NCBI GenBank assembly: GCA_023151115.1
Contig: JAKLJP010000036.1
Location: 15,880-79,879 of the forward strand
DNA length: 64,000 nucleotides
Direction of reading: 5' to 3'
DNA from: Anaerolineae bacterium
GTDB lineage: Bacteria > Chloroflexota > Anaerolineae > 4572-78 > J111
The notes beneath the pieces are model-generated. The model was not told the DNA's origin, searched no databases, and saw nothing but the letters and a program-made list of their open reading frames with translations. The translations under genes were made by a program, and so were the position numbers. Below, in pieces: positions 17,341 to 26,541 of the stretch. Within the stretch, counting starts at the first letter, position 1, and each line of letters opens with the position of its first letter.

Positions 17341-18681
17341 ATGAAACAAGTCCTCATTCTCGGCGCGGGGTTGGTGACCGGCCCGATGGTGCGCTATTTG
17401 CTGGATAAAGGGTATCATGTCACCGTAGCCAGCCGCACCGTCTCCAAAGCTCTGGATTTAATTGGCAGCCACCCCCACGGCGAAGCCATTGCCTACGACA
17501 TCGAAAGTGATGCCGGTCACACTCGGCTGAATGAACTGGTTAGCCGGCATGACCTGGCGGTGAGTATGCTGCCGTATGTTCATCACCCCACACTGGCTAA
17601 AGCCTGCATTGCCAACCGCAAACATATGGTCACAACCTCTTATGTCAGCCCAGTTATGCGCGAGTTGGACGCGGCGGCCAAAGAAGCCGGAATCGTTATC
17701 CTTAACGAGGTGGGCGTGGACCCCGGCATTGACCACATGTCGGCCATGCAAATCATTCACAAGGTGCAACATGCGGGTGGACATATAGATGGCTTCATGT
17801 CTTACTGCGGCGGTCTGCCCGCGCCGGAAGCCAACAACAATCCCTTTGGCTACAAATTCTCCTGGAGCCCGCGCGGGGTACTGCTGGCCGCCCGCAACGC
17901 GGCCCATTACCTGCTCAATGGACAAGAGGTTCATGTGCCTGGCCAGGAGTTATTCACCCACTACTGGCCGCTTGATGTGGAAGGGCTAGGGCAATTTGAA
18001 GCCTACCCTAACCGCGATTCGCTCCCTTACCGCGAAGTCTACGGCATCGGCGATGCGGCCACGATGTACCGGGGCACGCTGCGCAACCAAGGCTGGTGCG
18101 AGGTGCTGTATAAAATCGCGGCGCTGGGCTTTTTGGATGACCAGCCCAGAGAGGCAGCGGGCAAAACTTATGCCCAATTTGTGCGCGACCTGCTGCCTGA
18201 CGAAGTGACCCAAACCGGGAACATTAAAACCGATGTAGCCACGGCTCTCAAGGTTGAGCCAGACAGCCCGGTGATCAAAAATCTCGCCTGGCTGGGGCTG
18301 TTTGATGAAAAGCGGATTGACGCGCCGGGAGGCAAAATCTCGCCGCTGGATTTGATGACCCAGGTCATGCTGGAGCGGATGCAGTATGGCGAGGGCGAGC
18401 GGGATTTGATTATCCTGGTCCACCACTTCAACGCCAGCTATCCCGGCGGCAAAAAGGAAAAGATTTCTTCCACCCTGATTGCTTTTGGCGAACCCAACGG
18501 CGACACGGCTATGGCCCGCACCGTCAGCCTGCCGGCAGCCATCGGCGTGGATTTGATCCTCAGCGGGCAGGTCAAAGCCACCGGCATTCAGACGCCGGTC
18601 ACACCCGATTGGTACGAGCCGATTCTGGCCGGGTTGAAGGAGTTGGGGGTTGAGTGTGTAGAGCGGGTGGAAGCGGCATGA
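17341..18681 (+). CDS. Saccharopine dehydrogenase-like protein (SDH)
   Basis: The product has 446 residues. The N-terminus MKQVLILGAGLVTGPMV is a Rossmann nucleotide-binding loop, followed by HHPTLAKACI, then NEVGVDPGIDHM and GLPAPEANNNPFGYKFSW, all typical of the C-terminal SDH half of aminoadipic semialdehyde synthase. It oxidises saccharopine to glutamate and 2-aminoadipate semialdehyde. A good ribosome binding site (AAAGGAG) precedes the ATG. It overlaps the GNAT gene by 4 bases and follows the LKR gene, forming a lysine-degradation unit. Confidence 0.88.
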   Translation: MKQVLILGAGLVTGPMVRYLLDKGYHVTVASRTVSKALDLIGSHPHGEAIAYDIESDAGHTRLNELVSRHDLAVSMLPYVHHPTLAKACIANRKHMVTTSYVSPVMRELDAAAKEAGIVILNEVGVDPGIDHMSAMQIIHKVQHAGGHIDGFMSYCGGLPAPEANNNPFGYKFSWSPRGVLLAARNAAHYLLNGQEVHVPGQELFTHYWPLDVEGLGQFEAYPNRDSLPYREVYGIGDAATMYRGTLRNQGWCEVLYKIAALGFLDDQPREAAGKTYAQFVRDLLPDEVTQTGNIKTDVATALKVEPDSPVIKNLAWLGLFDEKRIDAPGGKISPLDLMTQVMLERMQYGEGERDLIILVHHFNASYPGGKKEKISSTLIAFGEPNGDTAMARTVSLPAAIGVDLILSGQVKATGIQTPVTPDWYEPILAGLKELGVECVERVEAA

Positions 18682-19151
18682 TGATTCGCCCTGCTACTCC
18701 TGCCGACGCGGAAGCCGTCGGCCAATTGATGGCCGAATCCGCCGACTACCTGCGCAGCCTGGGCGATACCAGCGATTTTAGGTTTACCGCCGAAACCTAT
18801 TTGCGCGACGGCTTTGGGCCGAACCCTGCTTTTTCCGGCCTCGTGGCGGTGGTGGATGGGGAGGTGGTGGGTCATTTGCTCTATCATTTTGGCTATGATA
18901 CCGACCGGGCCATGCGTCTGCTGGGCGTGATTGATTTGATGGTGCGAGAGAACCGGCGCGGCGAGGGAATTGGCAAAGCCTTGATGTTCAAAGCCGCCCA
19001 AATTGGCCGTGAGGCCGGAGCCAGCGAACTGGTTTGGGCCGTCTACAAGCCCAACAAGCTGGCCGCCGAGTTTTACGAACGCCTGGGGGCGGAGTACATC
19101 GAAGACCTGCACTTTATGCGCTGGAAGATAAACGTGATGCGTGCTGCGTAA
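18678..19151 (+). CDS. GNAT-family N-acetyltransferase
   Basis: The product has 157 residues from the ATG at 18678, which overlaps the SDH stop by 4 bases; a second ATG follows at once. Motif A of the GNAT fold is ENRRGEGIGKALM (acetyl-CoA binding), followed by AAEFYERLGAEYI as motif B. The acceptor is unknown. Its tight coupling to the saccharopine genes suggests an amine or amino-acid substrate, for example a lysine-derived one, but this is only inference from context. Confidence 0.85.
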   Translation: MMIRPATPADAEAVGQLMAESADYLRSLGDTSDFRFTAETYLRDGFGPNPAFSGLVAVVDGEVVGHLLYHFGYDTDRAMRLLGVIDLMVRENRRGEGIGKALMFKAAQIGREAGASELVWAVYKPNKLAAEFYERLGAEYIEDLHFMRWKINVMRAA

Positions 19152-19176
19152 AAAGTCACGTATCACGCATCACCGT

Positions 19177-20142
19177 TTATGATTGCTCCCCATAAAAAGC
19201 CACCACAGCCTGCGCCTGGCGAATGACCATTTCGCGCAGCTCCGGTGGTTCCAGTACCTCGACCTGCGGGCCGCAGCCTAAAAGGTAAACACAGGCTTCT
19301 TCAGCTACGTCAAACTGCATCGAGACTTTTTGCCAGCCGTCGGCTTCAGGCGGGCCAAGCGGCTCAATGCGGGCAAAACGAGCAATGGCTCGCAGCCAGG
19401 GCAGAATAGCTGGGTCAAGCCGAACTGTCACCGGGTAACGAGGCAGGTTCGCCACAAAGTCGGCCGACGACTGCGCCCAATAGCCCGCCAGGTCAAAATC
19501 GGGCGGACGGACAACCGGCTCACCGGTCACAGTGGCCTCCTGCACTCGTGAAACACGGTAAGTCCGTACTTCCCCAGCCACGGCTCCCGCCAGATACCAA
19601 ACACTGCCTTTAGCCACCAGGCCCAGCGGGTCAACCAAACGCGCTACACTTTCCCCTTCACCTCGTTGATAAATCAAGCGTAATTTCCGTTCCAGCCACA
19701 GCGCTTCTTGCAGAGTAGGCAGGGCCGACAAATCCTCCTTTGTTTGATGCCAGCCGGTCACATCAATATGTATCCGCTGGCGAATGTACTCGGCGTTGCG
19801 GCGCTGCATAGCCGGCAGCGAGGCCAGCAGTTTGATCACGGCAGCTTCGGCGGCTTTGTCCAGTCCCAAATCGGCCAGCACCTGGGCCGGCTGATTGAGG
19901 AAAAGAGCCTGCACCTCGGTCAAGTTGAGGCCGGTCAGGTTGGTTTGGTAATCTTCCAACAGCTCCCAGCCACCGCCCCGGCCACGTTCGGCCACCACCG
20001 GAATCCCCACCCCGCTCAGGGCATCCATATCGCGGTAAATCGTCCGCTCCGACACCTCCAGCCGTTCAGCTAATTCCCGCGCCGTTACCCGTCGGTTGAC
20101 TTGTAAGGTTAGCATGATTGAAAGCAATCGGTCTGCTCGCAT
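19177..20142 (-). CDS. WYL-domain transcriptional regulator (YafY/DeoR-type HTH)
   Basis: The product has 321 residues. An N-terminal winged helix (MRADRLLSIMLTLQ, then VSERTIYRDMDALSGVG) is followed by a WYL domain (about 140-220, with YLAGAVAGEVRTYRVSRV) and a WCX-like C-terminal part. Such regulators sense ligands through the WYL domain, often in DNA-damage, phage-defence or metabolic control. It is convergent with the lysine-degradation unit. Its upstream side holds a type B MITE-like element and then the PNPOx-like gene in the other direction. Confidence 0.88.
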   Translation of the reverse strand: MRADRLLSIMLTLQVNRRVTARELAERLEVSERTIYRDMDALSGVGIPVVAERGRGGGWELLEDYQTNLTGLNLTEVQALFLNQPAQVLADLGLDKAAEAAVIKLLASLPAMQRRNAEYIRQRIHIDVTGWHQTKEDLSALPTLQEALWLERKLRLIYQRGEGESVARLVDPLGLVAKGSVWYLAGAVAGEVRTYRVSRVQEATVTGEPVVRPPDFDLAGYWAQSSADFVANLPRYPVTVRLDPAILPWLRAIARFARIEPLGPPEADGWQKVSMQFDVAEEACVYLLGCGPQVEVLEPPELREMVIRQAQAVVAFYGEQS

Positions 20143-20156
20143 TTAAAAATTCTCTC

Positions 20157-20261
20157 TATACTAAGCGCACGCTAAAATTTCCGTAGGACGGCATCCCTAT
20201 GCCGTCCGCTGACGCATGGGGATGCGTCAGCGGACGGAAATTTTGAAATGCGTTGGGTATA
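20157..20261. mobile_element. MITE-like element, type B, full copy
   Basis: It is 105 bp with ends TATACTAAGCGCA and TGCGTTGGGTATA (11 of 13 complementary). The core has two nested palindromes, GACGGCATCCCTATGCCGTC and CTGACGCATGGGGATGCGTCAG. It sits in the divergent intergenic region between the WYL and PNPOx-like genes. Confidence 0.78.
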
Positions 20262-20366
20262 TAAGGAATAGAGTCTATCATAAATACATGACAAAAGCTG
20301 TCAAGAAACTTAAGGTATAATAGGAAGGTTTATAAAATAAACGTTTCAGTTTAAAGGAGATAAAAG

Positions 20367-20876
20367 ATGTTAAATTCAACCCAATTATCAGGACAAAACA
20401 ATTTAGTTCCTCAACCGGGCCGGCCTTATATACCAGACTACGGCATCCCCACCAGCATCGAAGGGACGCTGCCCTGGAATCACGTAGAGGAGCGGATGAC
20501 AAAAGCGCGCAATTACTGGGTGGGAACAGTAGGACCAGAGGGGCGCCCCCACGTTGTACCGACCTGGGGTGTTTGGGTAGAAGGGGCTCTTTATTTCGGC
20601 GGTGGACCAGATACACGCTGGTCGCGCAATCTGGCAGCCAACCCGCACGTGGCAGTCCATCTGGAAAGCGGTGACGATGTGGTCATTTTGGAGGGGACAG
20701 TAGGGCGGATTACCGATCCAACTCAGCCCTTCGTCGCCCGGATTGATGATGCTTATGAAGCTAAGTACCAGATGCGTCACGGTGTACCGTTCTGGGTATT
20801 AAGGCCGAGAGTAGCCTTCGCCTGGAGTCGCTTCCCCGATAATGCGACTCGCTGGCGTTTCGAGGCGGTGGAATGA
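20367..20876 (+). CDS. Pyridoxamine 5'-phosphate oxidase-fold (FMN/F420) protein
   Basis: The product has 169 residues. GTVGPEGRPHVVPTWGVW, then RWSRNLAANPHVAVHLESG and an EGTVGRI strand match the split-barrel flavin/deazaflavin-binding family. The ATG has a strong ribosome binding site (AAAGGAGATAAAAG). A TATAAT hexamer lies at 20316-20321 but without a clear -35. With the LLM-class enzyme at 11736 it hints that the organism uses coenzyme F420, which is inference. The substrate is unknown. Confidence 0.82.
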   Translation: MLNSTQLSGQNNLVPQPGRPYIPDYGIPTSIEGTLPWNHVEERMTKARNYWVGTVGPEGRPHVVPTWGVWVEGALYFGGGPDTRWSRNLAANPHVAVHLESGDDVVILEGTVGRITDPTQPFVARIDDAYEAKYQMRHGVPFWVLRPRVAFAWSRFPDNATRWRFEAVE

Positions 20877-20895
20877 ATTGAGGATTGTGGGAATG

Positions 20896-20921
20896 GGCGT
20901 CCAAAGCAAGCTTTGGACGCC
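20896..20921 (+). terminator. Hairpin after the PNPOx-like gene
   Basis: A perfect 11-bp stem GGCGTCCAAAG / CTTTGGACGCC with a 4-nt loop lies 20 bases after the stop codon and is followed by ATTTCT. The T-run is poor, so it may act as a weak terminator or a 3' stabiliser. Confidence 0.5.
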
Positions 20922-21011
20922 ATTTCTAACAAATATGCAACCCACCTGAACAATTTTATCTGATGGCGGTCTGCCGTCCGCTGTCAGCGGTCGTATTTTC
21001 ACACAGCCCAT

Positions 21012-21039
21012 TTGTCATATCCCAAAAATTTAGTATGAT
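21012..21039 (+). promoter_or_regulatory. Promoter of the TRAP permease genes
   Basis: TTGTCA (21012-21017), a 16-base spacer and TATGAT (21034-21039) lie about 40 bases before the dctQ start. Five of six bases match the consensus in each hexamer. Confidence 0.6.
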
Positions 21040-21080
21040 TGTGCCCAACATGCGCCCGCCCCCAAAGGAGAGATCGAGCC

Positions 21081-21668
21081 ATGAAAGCCCTACTCAGATT
21101 TGCGCATTGGATTGACGGCTTGACCGAACGTGTCGGTGGGCTGGCTAACTGGATCGTCATCATTGTCGTTGTGGTGGGCTTTTATAATGTGGTGGCTCGC
21201 TACCTGGGCCGCTTTGTGGGCGTGCGTTTATCCTCCAACGTTTTTATCGAGCTACAGTGGTATCTCTTTTCGCTGATTTTTTTCTTTGGTTTTGCTTACA
21301 TCCTCAAACATGGGGTCAACGTTCGGGTTGACTTTTTGTACTCCAACTGGAGCGACAAACAGAAAGCCTGGGTTGACTTCCTGGGCACGCTGCTCTTTCT
21401 CATTCCTCTGTGTCTCATCGGCATTTATGTAACCTACAATCCGGTCATGACCTCGTGGGGGCGGCTGCCTAACGGCAATTGGGGCACGTGGGAAATGTCG
21501 CCCGATCCTGAAGGTTTACCCCGCGCCCCCATCAAAACGATGATTATTGTGGCCTTTGCGTTATTGCTGTTACAAAGTGTGGCTCAAGCTATCAAACATT
21601 GGGCTGTGATTCAGGGCCGTATCGAGATTGCCGACCAAATCAGAGCCGAAGTCGAAGGCATAGAGTAA
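21081..21668 (+). CDS. dctQ: TRAP transporter small permease (DctQ type)
   Basis: The product has 195 residues from the ATG at 21081, preceded by AAAGGAGAG. It has four membrane helices, with the DctQ pattern [19 protein letters not shown] followed by HVNVRVD-like NVRVDFLY. The long loop with [19 protein letters not shown] before the last helix resembles small subunits of TakPQM-type 2-oxo-acid transporters. The large permease gene follows 12 bases later. These permeases use a sodium gradient rather than ATP. Confidence 0.9.
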   Translation: MKALLRFAHWIDGLTERVGGLANWIVIIVVVVGFYNVVARYLGRFVGVRLSSNVFIELQWYLFSLIFFFGFAYILKHGVNVRVDFLYSNWSDKQKAWVDFLGTLLFLIPLCLIGIYVTYNPVMTSWGRLPNGNWGTWEMSPDPEGLPRAPIKTMIIVAFALLLLQSVAQAIKHWAVIQGRIEIADQIRAEVEGIE

Positions 21669-21680
21669 GGGAGGAAAGCG

Positions 21681-23015
21681 ATGGGGTATGAATGGTTAGC
21701 TTTGGCCATGTTTGCCGGTTTTGTCCTCATTTTAATGAGCGGCTATCCGGTGGCCTTTTCCTTTGCCGGAACCGCCATTGTCTTCGGCCTGATTGGGTTA
21801 GCGGTTGACGCCTTTGATCTCAGGCGGCTGCTGCTGCTGCCCAATGTCTGGTTTGGCACCATGTCTAACTTTACGCTGCTGGCCATTCCCTATTTCATCT
21901 TTCTGGGTTCGGTCTTGGAGAAATCGGGTTTGGCCGAAGAGTTGCTGGAAACAGTCGGCATTTTGCTGGGGCCGCTGCGAGGCGGATTGGCTCTCACCGT
22001 AGTGGTGGTGGGAACGCTTCTGGCGGCTACCACCGGCGTGGTGGCAGCGACCATTATCGTGATGGGCATGTTGACTTTGCCGGTAATGCTCCGCTATGGC
22101 TATGATAAGCAACTGGCTTCCGGGGTGATTGTGGCCTCCGGCACCCTGGCCCAGATGATCCCACCGAGTTTGGTGCTGGTCTTGTTGAGCGACCAAATTG
22201 GTGTTTCAGTCGGCGACCTCTTTTTGGGAGCGGTGATTCCCGGCTTGATGCTCTCCGGTGCTTACGGCCTGTATGTCCTGGTCGTTGCTTACCTCAAACC
22301 TCATACAGCGCCGGCTTTACCCCCTGAAGCTCGCACCTTGCACGGAATGCCGCTGTTTTTAAAAACACTCAAGGCGGTTTTTCCACCTATCCTTCTCATC
22401 CTGGCAGTGTTGGGCAGCATTTTCTTTGGGGTAGCTACTCCAACCGAAGCAGGCACGGTGGGCGCAGTGGGGGCCTGTCTGCTGGCCGCCCTGAACCGGA
22501 GATTAAGCTGGACTCTGATCAAAGATGCAGCCCACGCCACAGCGCGAGTGACCGCATTGGTAGTGATGATACTGTTCTGCGCTTCGCTGTTTAGCCTGGT
22601 CTTTGATGCGCTCGGTGGCAAACGCTACATCACCGATTTACTGGTCAATATGCCCGGTGGACTGCTTGGGTTTTTGATCGTTAGCAATATTGTGGTTTTT
22701 CTGCTAGGCATTCCGCTGGAATTTACCGAGATTTGTTTTATTGTCATGCCCCTCTTTGTGCCGGCGGCCACAGCCCTGGGGGTTGACCTGGTCTGGTTTG
22801 CCATTGTGATGGCCATCAATTTGCAAACAGCTTTTATCTCGCCTCCGGTTGGCTTTTCGCTGTTCTATTTACAAAGCGCCGCGCCCAAAGAGGTTAGTAC
22901 GGCCGATATTCACCGCAGCGCGCTCCCCTTTATTGTTATCCAGATTATTGTTTTGTTTATTATAATTATGTACCCTCAAACCGTGCGCTGGCTGGTTGAT
23001 CTCTCATTTAAGTAG
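21681..23015 (+). CDS. dctM: TRAP transporter large permease (DctM type)
   Basis: The product has 444 residues with about 12 membrane helices. Family markers are [60 protein letters not shown] and [17 protein letters not shown]. It is co-transcribed with dctQ (spacing 12 bases, GGGAGGAAAG as ribosome binding site). It forms the transport channel with DctQ. The binding-protein gene is convergent rather than in the same operon. Confidence 0.92.
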   Translation: MGYEWLALAMFAGFVLILMSGYPVAFSFAGTAIVFGLIGLAVDAFDLRRLLLLPNVWFGTMSNFTLLAIPYFIFLGSVLEKSGLAEELLETVGILLGPLRGGLALTVVVVGTLLAATTGVVAATIIVMGMLTLPVMLRYGYDKQLASGVIVASGTLAQMIPPSLVLVLLSDQIGVSVGDLFLGAVIPGLMLSGAYGLYVLVVAYLKPHTAPALPPEARTLHGMPLFLKTLKAVFPPILLILAVLGSIFFGVATPTEAGTVGAVGACLLAALNRRLSWTLIKDAAHATARVTALVVMILFCASLFSLVFDALGGKRYITDLLVNMPGGLLGFLIVSNIVVFLLGIPLEFTEICFIVMPLFVPAATALGVDLVWFAIVMAINLQTAFISPPVGFSLFYLQSAAPKEVSTADIHRSALPFIVIQIIVLFIIIMYPQTVRWLVDLSFK

Positions 23016-23081
23016 GAGGACGGCCTTGCACCCACCCCACCAGGCACGCCCCTCTACATTGCGAAGATATTTAAACAAAAT

Positions 23082-23110
23082 AAAAACCCCGGCTAGAGCC
23101 GGGGTTTTTG
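23082..23110. terminator. Bidirectional rho-independent terminator
   Basis: The stem AAAACCCCGGCT / AGCCGGGGTTTT is A-rich on the left and T-rich on the right. It lies between the convergent ends of dctM and dctP and can serve both. Confidence 0.88.
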
Positions 23111-23115
23111 GGTTG

Positions 23116-24258
23116 TTACGAGGTGGTGGCAGCAAGTTTGCCGTGGATAAAACGGGCCATTCCGCCTTCGTTAATATCGTGCCAGGCGTAAATGCCATCG
23201 CGGAAGATCTTCCACTCGTCATAAACTGTTTTGAAATCGGCATCGGTAGCGGCCAATTCATCAAACAATTCAAAAGAGGCTTCTTCTGCGGCGGTCATAA
23301 TTTCATCACTATAGGGTGTCAGGGTTACATCCCCTGTTTCTAACAAGCGTTTAAGGGCTTCGTTGTTACGAGCATCGTAGCGAGCCAGCATGGTCATATT
23401 GGCCTGATAGGCGGCTGTTTCGACGGCGGCTTTATAAACCTCGGGCAGGGCTTCCCACTCGGCCAGGTTGATTTGCACTTCCAGGCTTGGGCCTGGCTCC
23501 CACCAGCCCGGATAGTAATAGAAGCCGGTGGCCTTGTGCAACCCCAACTTCTCATCATCGTAGGGGCCAACCCATTCGGCGGCATCAATGGCCCCGGTTT
23601 GCAAAGCCTGGAAGATTTCACCGCCGGGCAACGTTTGGACCGTCACCCCTAATTTTGTCATGACCTGGCCGCCCAACCCCGGAATACGCATCTTTAACCC
23701 TTCCAGATCGGCTACGGTGCTGATTTCTTTGCGGAACCAACCGCCCATCTGGACTCCGGTATTGCCGGCCGGAAATTGGATCACCCCGAATTTTTCGGCG
23801 TACAATTCCTGTAGCATAGCCAACCCACCACCTTCATACAGCCATGCATTTTGTTGCTGAGCATTCAAACCAAAAGGCAGAGCCGTTCCAAAGGCAGTGA
23901 TGGGGCTTTTACCCACATAATAGTAAGAGGCCGTGTGACCGCACGGAACCGCGCCCTGCTCGACCACATTGAGCACTTCCAGGCCCGGCGCAATCTCGCC
24001 GGCAGCCCGTGGGGTAATCACAAACTTCCCACTGGTCAAAGCCGCCAAAGCTTCCGCAAACACCGTCGCCCCACCGAAAATCGTATCGAGGGCCACCGGC
24101 CAACTGGTGGCCATATCCCACTCGATCACGGGCAGGTCCGCATCCTGAGCCGAAGCAACAATATCGGCGGCTCTGGGGTGAGCCAAAAAACTGGCAGCAC
24201 CGGCCACCCCGGCAATGGACGCCTTCTTCAGAAAATCTCTGCGATGAAACTTTTCCAT
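23116..24258 (-). CDS. dctP: TRAP transporter substrate-binding protein, TakP-like
   Basis: The product has 380 residues from the ATG at 24258, with AAGGAGGAAAG before it. The N-terminus holds a Tat-type signal RRDFLKK followed by a hydrophobic stretch and AHPRAAD. The order [35 protein letters not shown] and [10 protein letters not shown] matches TakP-type proteins, which bind 2-oxo acids such as pyruvate. It is encoded convergently to its permeases and has its own promoter at 24315-24344. Ligand identity is inferred from family resemblance only. Confidence 0.88.
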   Translation of the reverse strand: MEKFHRRDFLKKASIAGVAGAASFLAHPRAADIVASAQDADLPVIEWDMATSWPVALDTIFGGATVFAEALAALTSGKFVITPRAAGEIAPGLEVLNVVEQGAVPCGHTASYYYVGKSPITAFGTALPFGLNAQQQNAWLYEGGGLAMLQELYAEKFGVIQFPAGNTGVQMGGWFRKEISTVADLEGLKMRIPGLGGQVMTKLGVTVQTLPGGEIFQALQTGAIDAAEWVGPYDDEKLGLHKATGFYYYPGWWEPGPSLEVQINLAEWEALPEVYKAAVETAAYQANMTMLARYDARNNEALKRLLETGDVTLTPYSDEIMTAAEEASFELFDELAATDADFKTVYDEWKIFRDGIYAWHDINEGGMARFIHGKLAATTS

Positions 24259-24314
24259 ACTTTCCTCCTTGTTAATTAAACGACTTTGTTTTAGGATATA
24301 GCCTGCACGCCTCA

Positions 24315-24344
24315 ATTATAACACATAAAATTTTTGAATGACAA
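24315..24344 (-). promoter_or_regulatory. Promoter of the TRAP binding-protein gene
   Basis: On the minus strand TTGTCA (24344-24339), an 18-base spacer and TATAAT (24320-24315) lie 57 bases before the start codon. The region is shared with the divergent PLP-enzyme gene. Confidence 0.65.
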
Positions 24345-24373
24345 AAAATATTTTACTTTTCAAAGGAGCAACA

Positions 24374-25423
24374 ATGATAAACCTTCAAGCAGCCCTTGAA
24401 CGCCTGCCGCGCTTCCCGTTGGCCCAGTTGCCCACCCCCTTGCAGCGCGCCCCCCGGCTGTCGGAAGCGCTGGGCGGGCCAACTATCTATTTCAAGCGCG
24501 ACGACCTGACCGGCATGCCCCTCGGCGGCAATAAGACCCGCATGTTCGAGTATGTTTTGCCGCGCGCCCTGGCCGCCGGAGCCGACTGCGTGGTGGCCGG
24601 AGCCGCGATTCAATCCAACTACTGCCGCCAACTCACCGCTGCCTGCGCTCAGGCGGGCCTGGAGGTTCATTTGGTGCTGCGCTCCGTTCGGCCCGATGTG
24701 GAACAGACCCCGCAGGGAAATTTTCTGCTCGACCTGTTGATGGGCGCGCATGTCTACCTGGTGGAAAATATAGGCTGGCCAGAACAGATCGAAAAAATTT
24801 ACCAGTTGGCCGACGAACTGCGCGCTCAGGGCCGCCAGCCCTACGTCGCCCGTGCGGCCAACCAGGCCGATATTGGCCTCGACGCCGCCGCCTATACCCA
24901 CTGCGCGCTGGAACTGCACCGGCAGTTGGCCGAGCAAAATATTAAACCGGATTATCTCTATGTGGCCGCCGCCGATACCACCCAGGGCGGACTGCTGTTG
25001 GGAGCCAAAGCGATGGGCGAAAGCTACAAAATTGTGGGGGTAAATCCTCTGGGGCGGTCTGCCTTTGGCGGTCCCCCCGCCACCGAATTGATTCTGCATT
25101 CGGCCCACAAAGCTGCCGAAGAGTTGGGACTATCCATAGAAATAAACCCTGCTGATGTTATCAGCCACGACGATTATGTGGGCCAGGGCTACGCCGCACC
25201 TACTCCCGCCGGTCTGGAAGCAATTCGCCTTGTCGCCTCAACCGAGGGGATTTTGCTGGACCCAGTTTACACCGGCAAAGCTATGGCCGGGTTGATTGAC
25301 CATATCAAACAGGGTTTGCTGAAACCTGGGGACACAGTTATTTTTCTGCATACAGGCGGTTACCTGGCCTTGTTTGCTTACCAGCACTATTTTGATTTTC
25401 AAGGCCGGATTACCCGCTTATGA
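24374..25423 (+). CDS. D-cysteine desulfhydrase / ACC-deaminase family PLP enzyme
   Basis: The product has 349 residues from the ATG at 24374, preceded by AAAGGAGCAAC. It has the fold-type II PLP pattern with LPTPLQ, IYFKRDDLTG, then LGGNKTRM, where the Lys forms the Schiff base. GAAIQSNYCRQ and the C-terminal FLHTGGYLALF are typical of this family. Members release pyruvate and ammonia from D-cysteine (with sulfide), 1-aminocyclopropane-carboxylate (giving 2-oxobutyrate) or L-cysteate (with sulfite). It is divergent from a 2-oxo-acid-type TRAP binding protein, so a link with pyruvate or a sulfonate is possible but unproven. Confidence 0.85.
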   Translation: MINLQAALERLPRFPLAQLPTPLQRAPRLSEALGGPTIYFKRDDLTGMPLGGNKTRMFEYVLPRALAAGADCVVAGAAIQSNYCRQLTAACAQAGLEVHLVLRSVRPDVEQTPQGNFLLDLLMGAHVYLVENIGWPEQIEKIYQLADELRAQGRQPYVARAANQADIGLDAAAYTHCALELHRQLAEQNIKPDYLYVAAADTTQGGLLLGAKAMGESYKIVGVNPLGRSAFGGPPATELILHSAHKAAEELGLSIEINPADVISHDDYVGQGYAAPTPAGLEAIRLVASTEGILLDPVYTGKAMAGLIDHIKQGLLKPGDTVIFLHTGGYLALFAYQHYFDFQGRITRL

Positions 25424-25428
25424 ATACT

Positions 25429-25519
25429 CAGTGGATCCAAATTTCCCGTAGGGGGCATCTCTATGCCGTCTGCTGACGCCTAAGGATGCGCCAGCTATGG
25501 TGAACAATTGGATCTACTG
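25429..25519. mobile_element. MITE-like element, type C, copy 2
   Basis: It is 91 bp with ends CAGTGGATCCAAATT and CAATTGGATCTACTG, and the core matches the copy at 10964. It starts 6 bases after the stop of the PLP-enzyme gene and before its terminator, so it is probably transcribed. Confidence 0.8.
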
Positions 25520-25546
25520 ATACTTGATAAACCTGTCATCCCCGTT

Positions 25547-25575
25547 AGAGCTATCGAAAGATAGCTCTTTTTTGT
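25547..25575 (+). terminator. Rho-independent terminator
   Basis: AGAGCTATC, loop GAAA, GATAGCTCT, then TTTTTG. It closes the PLP-enzyme transcript downstream of the type C element. Confidence 0.88.
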
Positions 25576-25666
25576 TTTGGCGAACCACCCAAATGGGTAT
25601 GGGGGTAACAACAGGAGGTTGTTAGAATCATAACCAAGGATCAAGAATAATTGATGAGGAGTTCCC

Positions 25667-26242
25667 ATGAAAACCATCGTAGGTTTATTTGAAAATGAGC
25701 AAAACGCCGATGCTGCCATTCGCGAACTACAGCGAGATGGCTTTGATCGCAACCGTTTTGGCGTGATTACCCAAAACCGGGTGATGCAAAAAGTAAACCG
25801 GGAAGAAGAAATACAAGAAGGCCCCATTCAGGCCGAGAGTAAATTAGGTCCGGCCGGTGGGGCAACCGTTGGTGGACTGACCGGCCTCCTGTTTGGCCTG
25901 GGGGCGCTGCTGATCCCCGGCATTGGACCGGTGGTTGCCACCGGAGCCATTGCAGCGGCCGTGGGTGGTGCCGGGATAGGGGCAGCCGCGGGCGGACTGC
26001 TGGGGGCCTTGACCAGCCAGGGTATTACCGAAGAGGGGGCAGATTTTTACGCCGAAGGCATCAAACGGGGCGGCGTTTTAGTCATCGTCGAGGCCGAGGA
26101 GTCCCACGTCCCCTTGGTCAAAGAGGTGATGCAAAAGCATGGCGTGGTCGAAATTTCCGCCCGGCGCAAGGACTGGCAGGCCGCCGGCTGGACCGGCTAC
26201 AACGAAGCCGTCACCCCCGATGAAAATTACCCCAGACTTTAA
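25667..26242 (+). CDS. General-stress-protein-17M-like (YflT-type) glycine-rich protein
   Basis: The product has 191 residues. The N-terminus MKTIVGLFENEQNADAAIRE and the C-terminal EGIKRGGVLVIVEAEE form a ferredoxin-like alpha-beta half on each side of a glycine-rich hydrophobic hairpin (about 65-125, with GALLIPGIGPVVATGAIAAA). This layout is that of general stress proteins found in desiccation- and oxidative-stress regulons. The glycine-zipper region may insert into or touch a membrane. No neighbour helps with its role; it stands between a terminator and a convergent operon end. Confidence 0.78.
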   Translation: MKTIVGLFENEQNADAAIRELQRDGFDRNRFGVITQNRVMQKVNREEEIQEGPIQAESKLGPAGGATVGGLTGLLFGLGALLIPGIGPVVATGAIAAAVGGAGIGAAAGGLLGALTSQGITEEGADFYAEGIKRGGVLVIVEAEESHVPLVKEVMQKHGVVEISARRKDWQAAGWTGYNEAVTPDENYPRL

Positions 26243-26541
26243 CGGAAAGTTTTATCTCGTTCCCAAATTTTGGTAATGTCCCTTGCTGCTCTTCAATCTT
26301 TGAGAGGTACAATGGGCAAATTTCACAATTGGATTTGAAGGGGGCGTATCGAGAAAGAAAGTCTGAGTCTCCGGGGTCGATGCAACAGGGCAAATTCCAC
26401 AGGTGGATTTTACTGGATCCTTATATTAGTGGTTTTTTGCAGTAACCCCTTAAGCAGGCTGAATTCACTTTGCCAAACGATAAAATGAGTTACTGCAATG
26501 CAAATACTCAAAATTGCATTAGAAAAAATGAAAATTAAAAG
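26243..26541. other. Gene-free gap between convergent genes
   Basis: No credible gene is seen. GGGCAAATTTCACAATTGGAT near 26315 and GGGCAAATTCCACAGGTGGAT near 26388 are a direct repeat, about 73 bases apart. TTGCAGTAAC (near 26435) and GTTACTGCAA (near 26490) form a long-loop inverted repeat. Confidence 0.5.

Noticed and set aside
24353..25108. A 251-codon frame antisense to the PLP-enzyme gene
   Set aside because: Shadow of the real gene; glycine- and histidine-rich composition without motifs.
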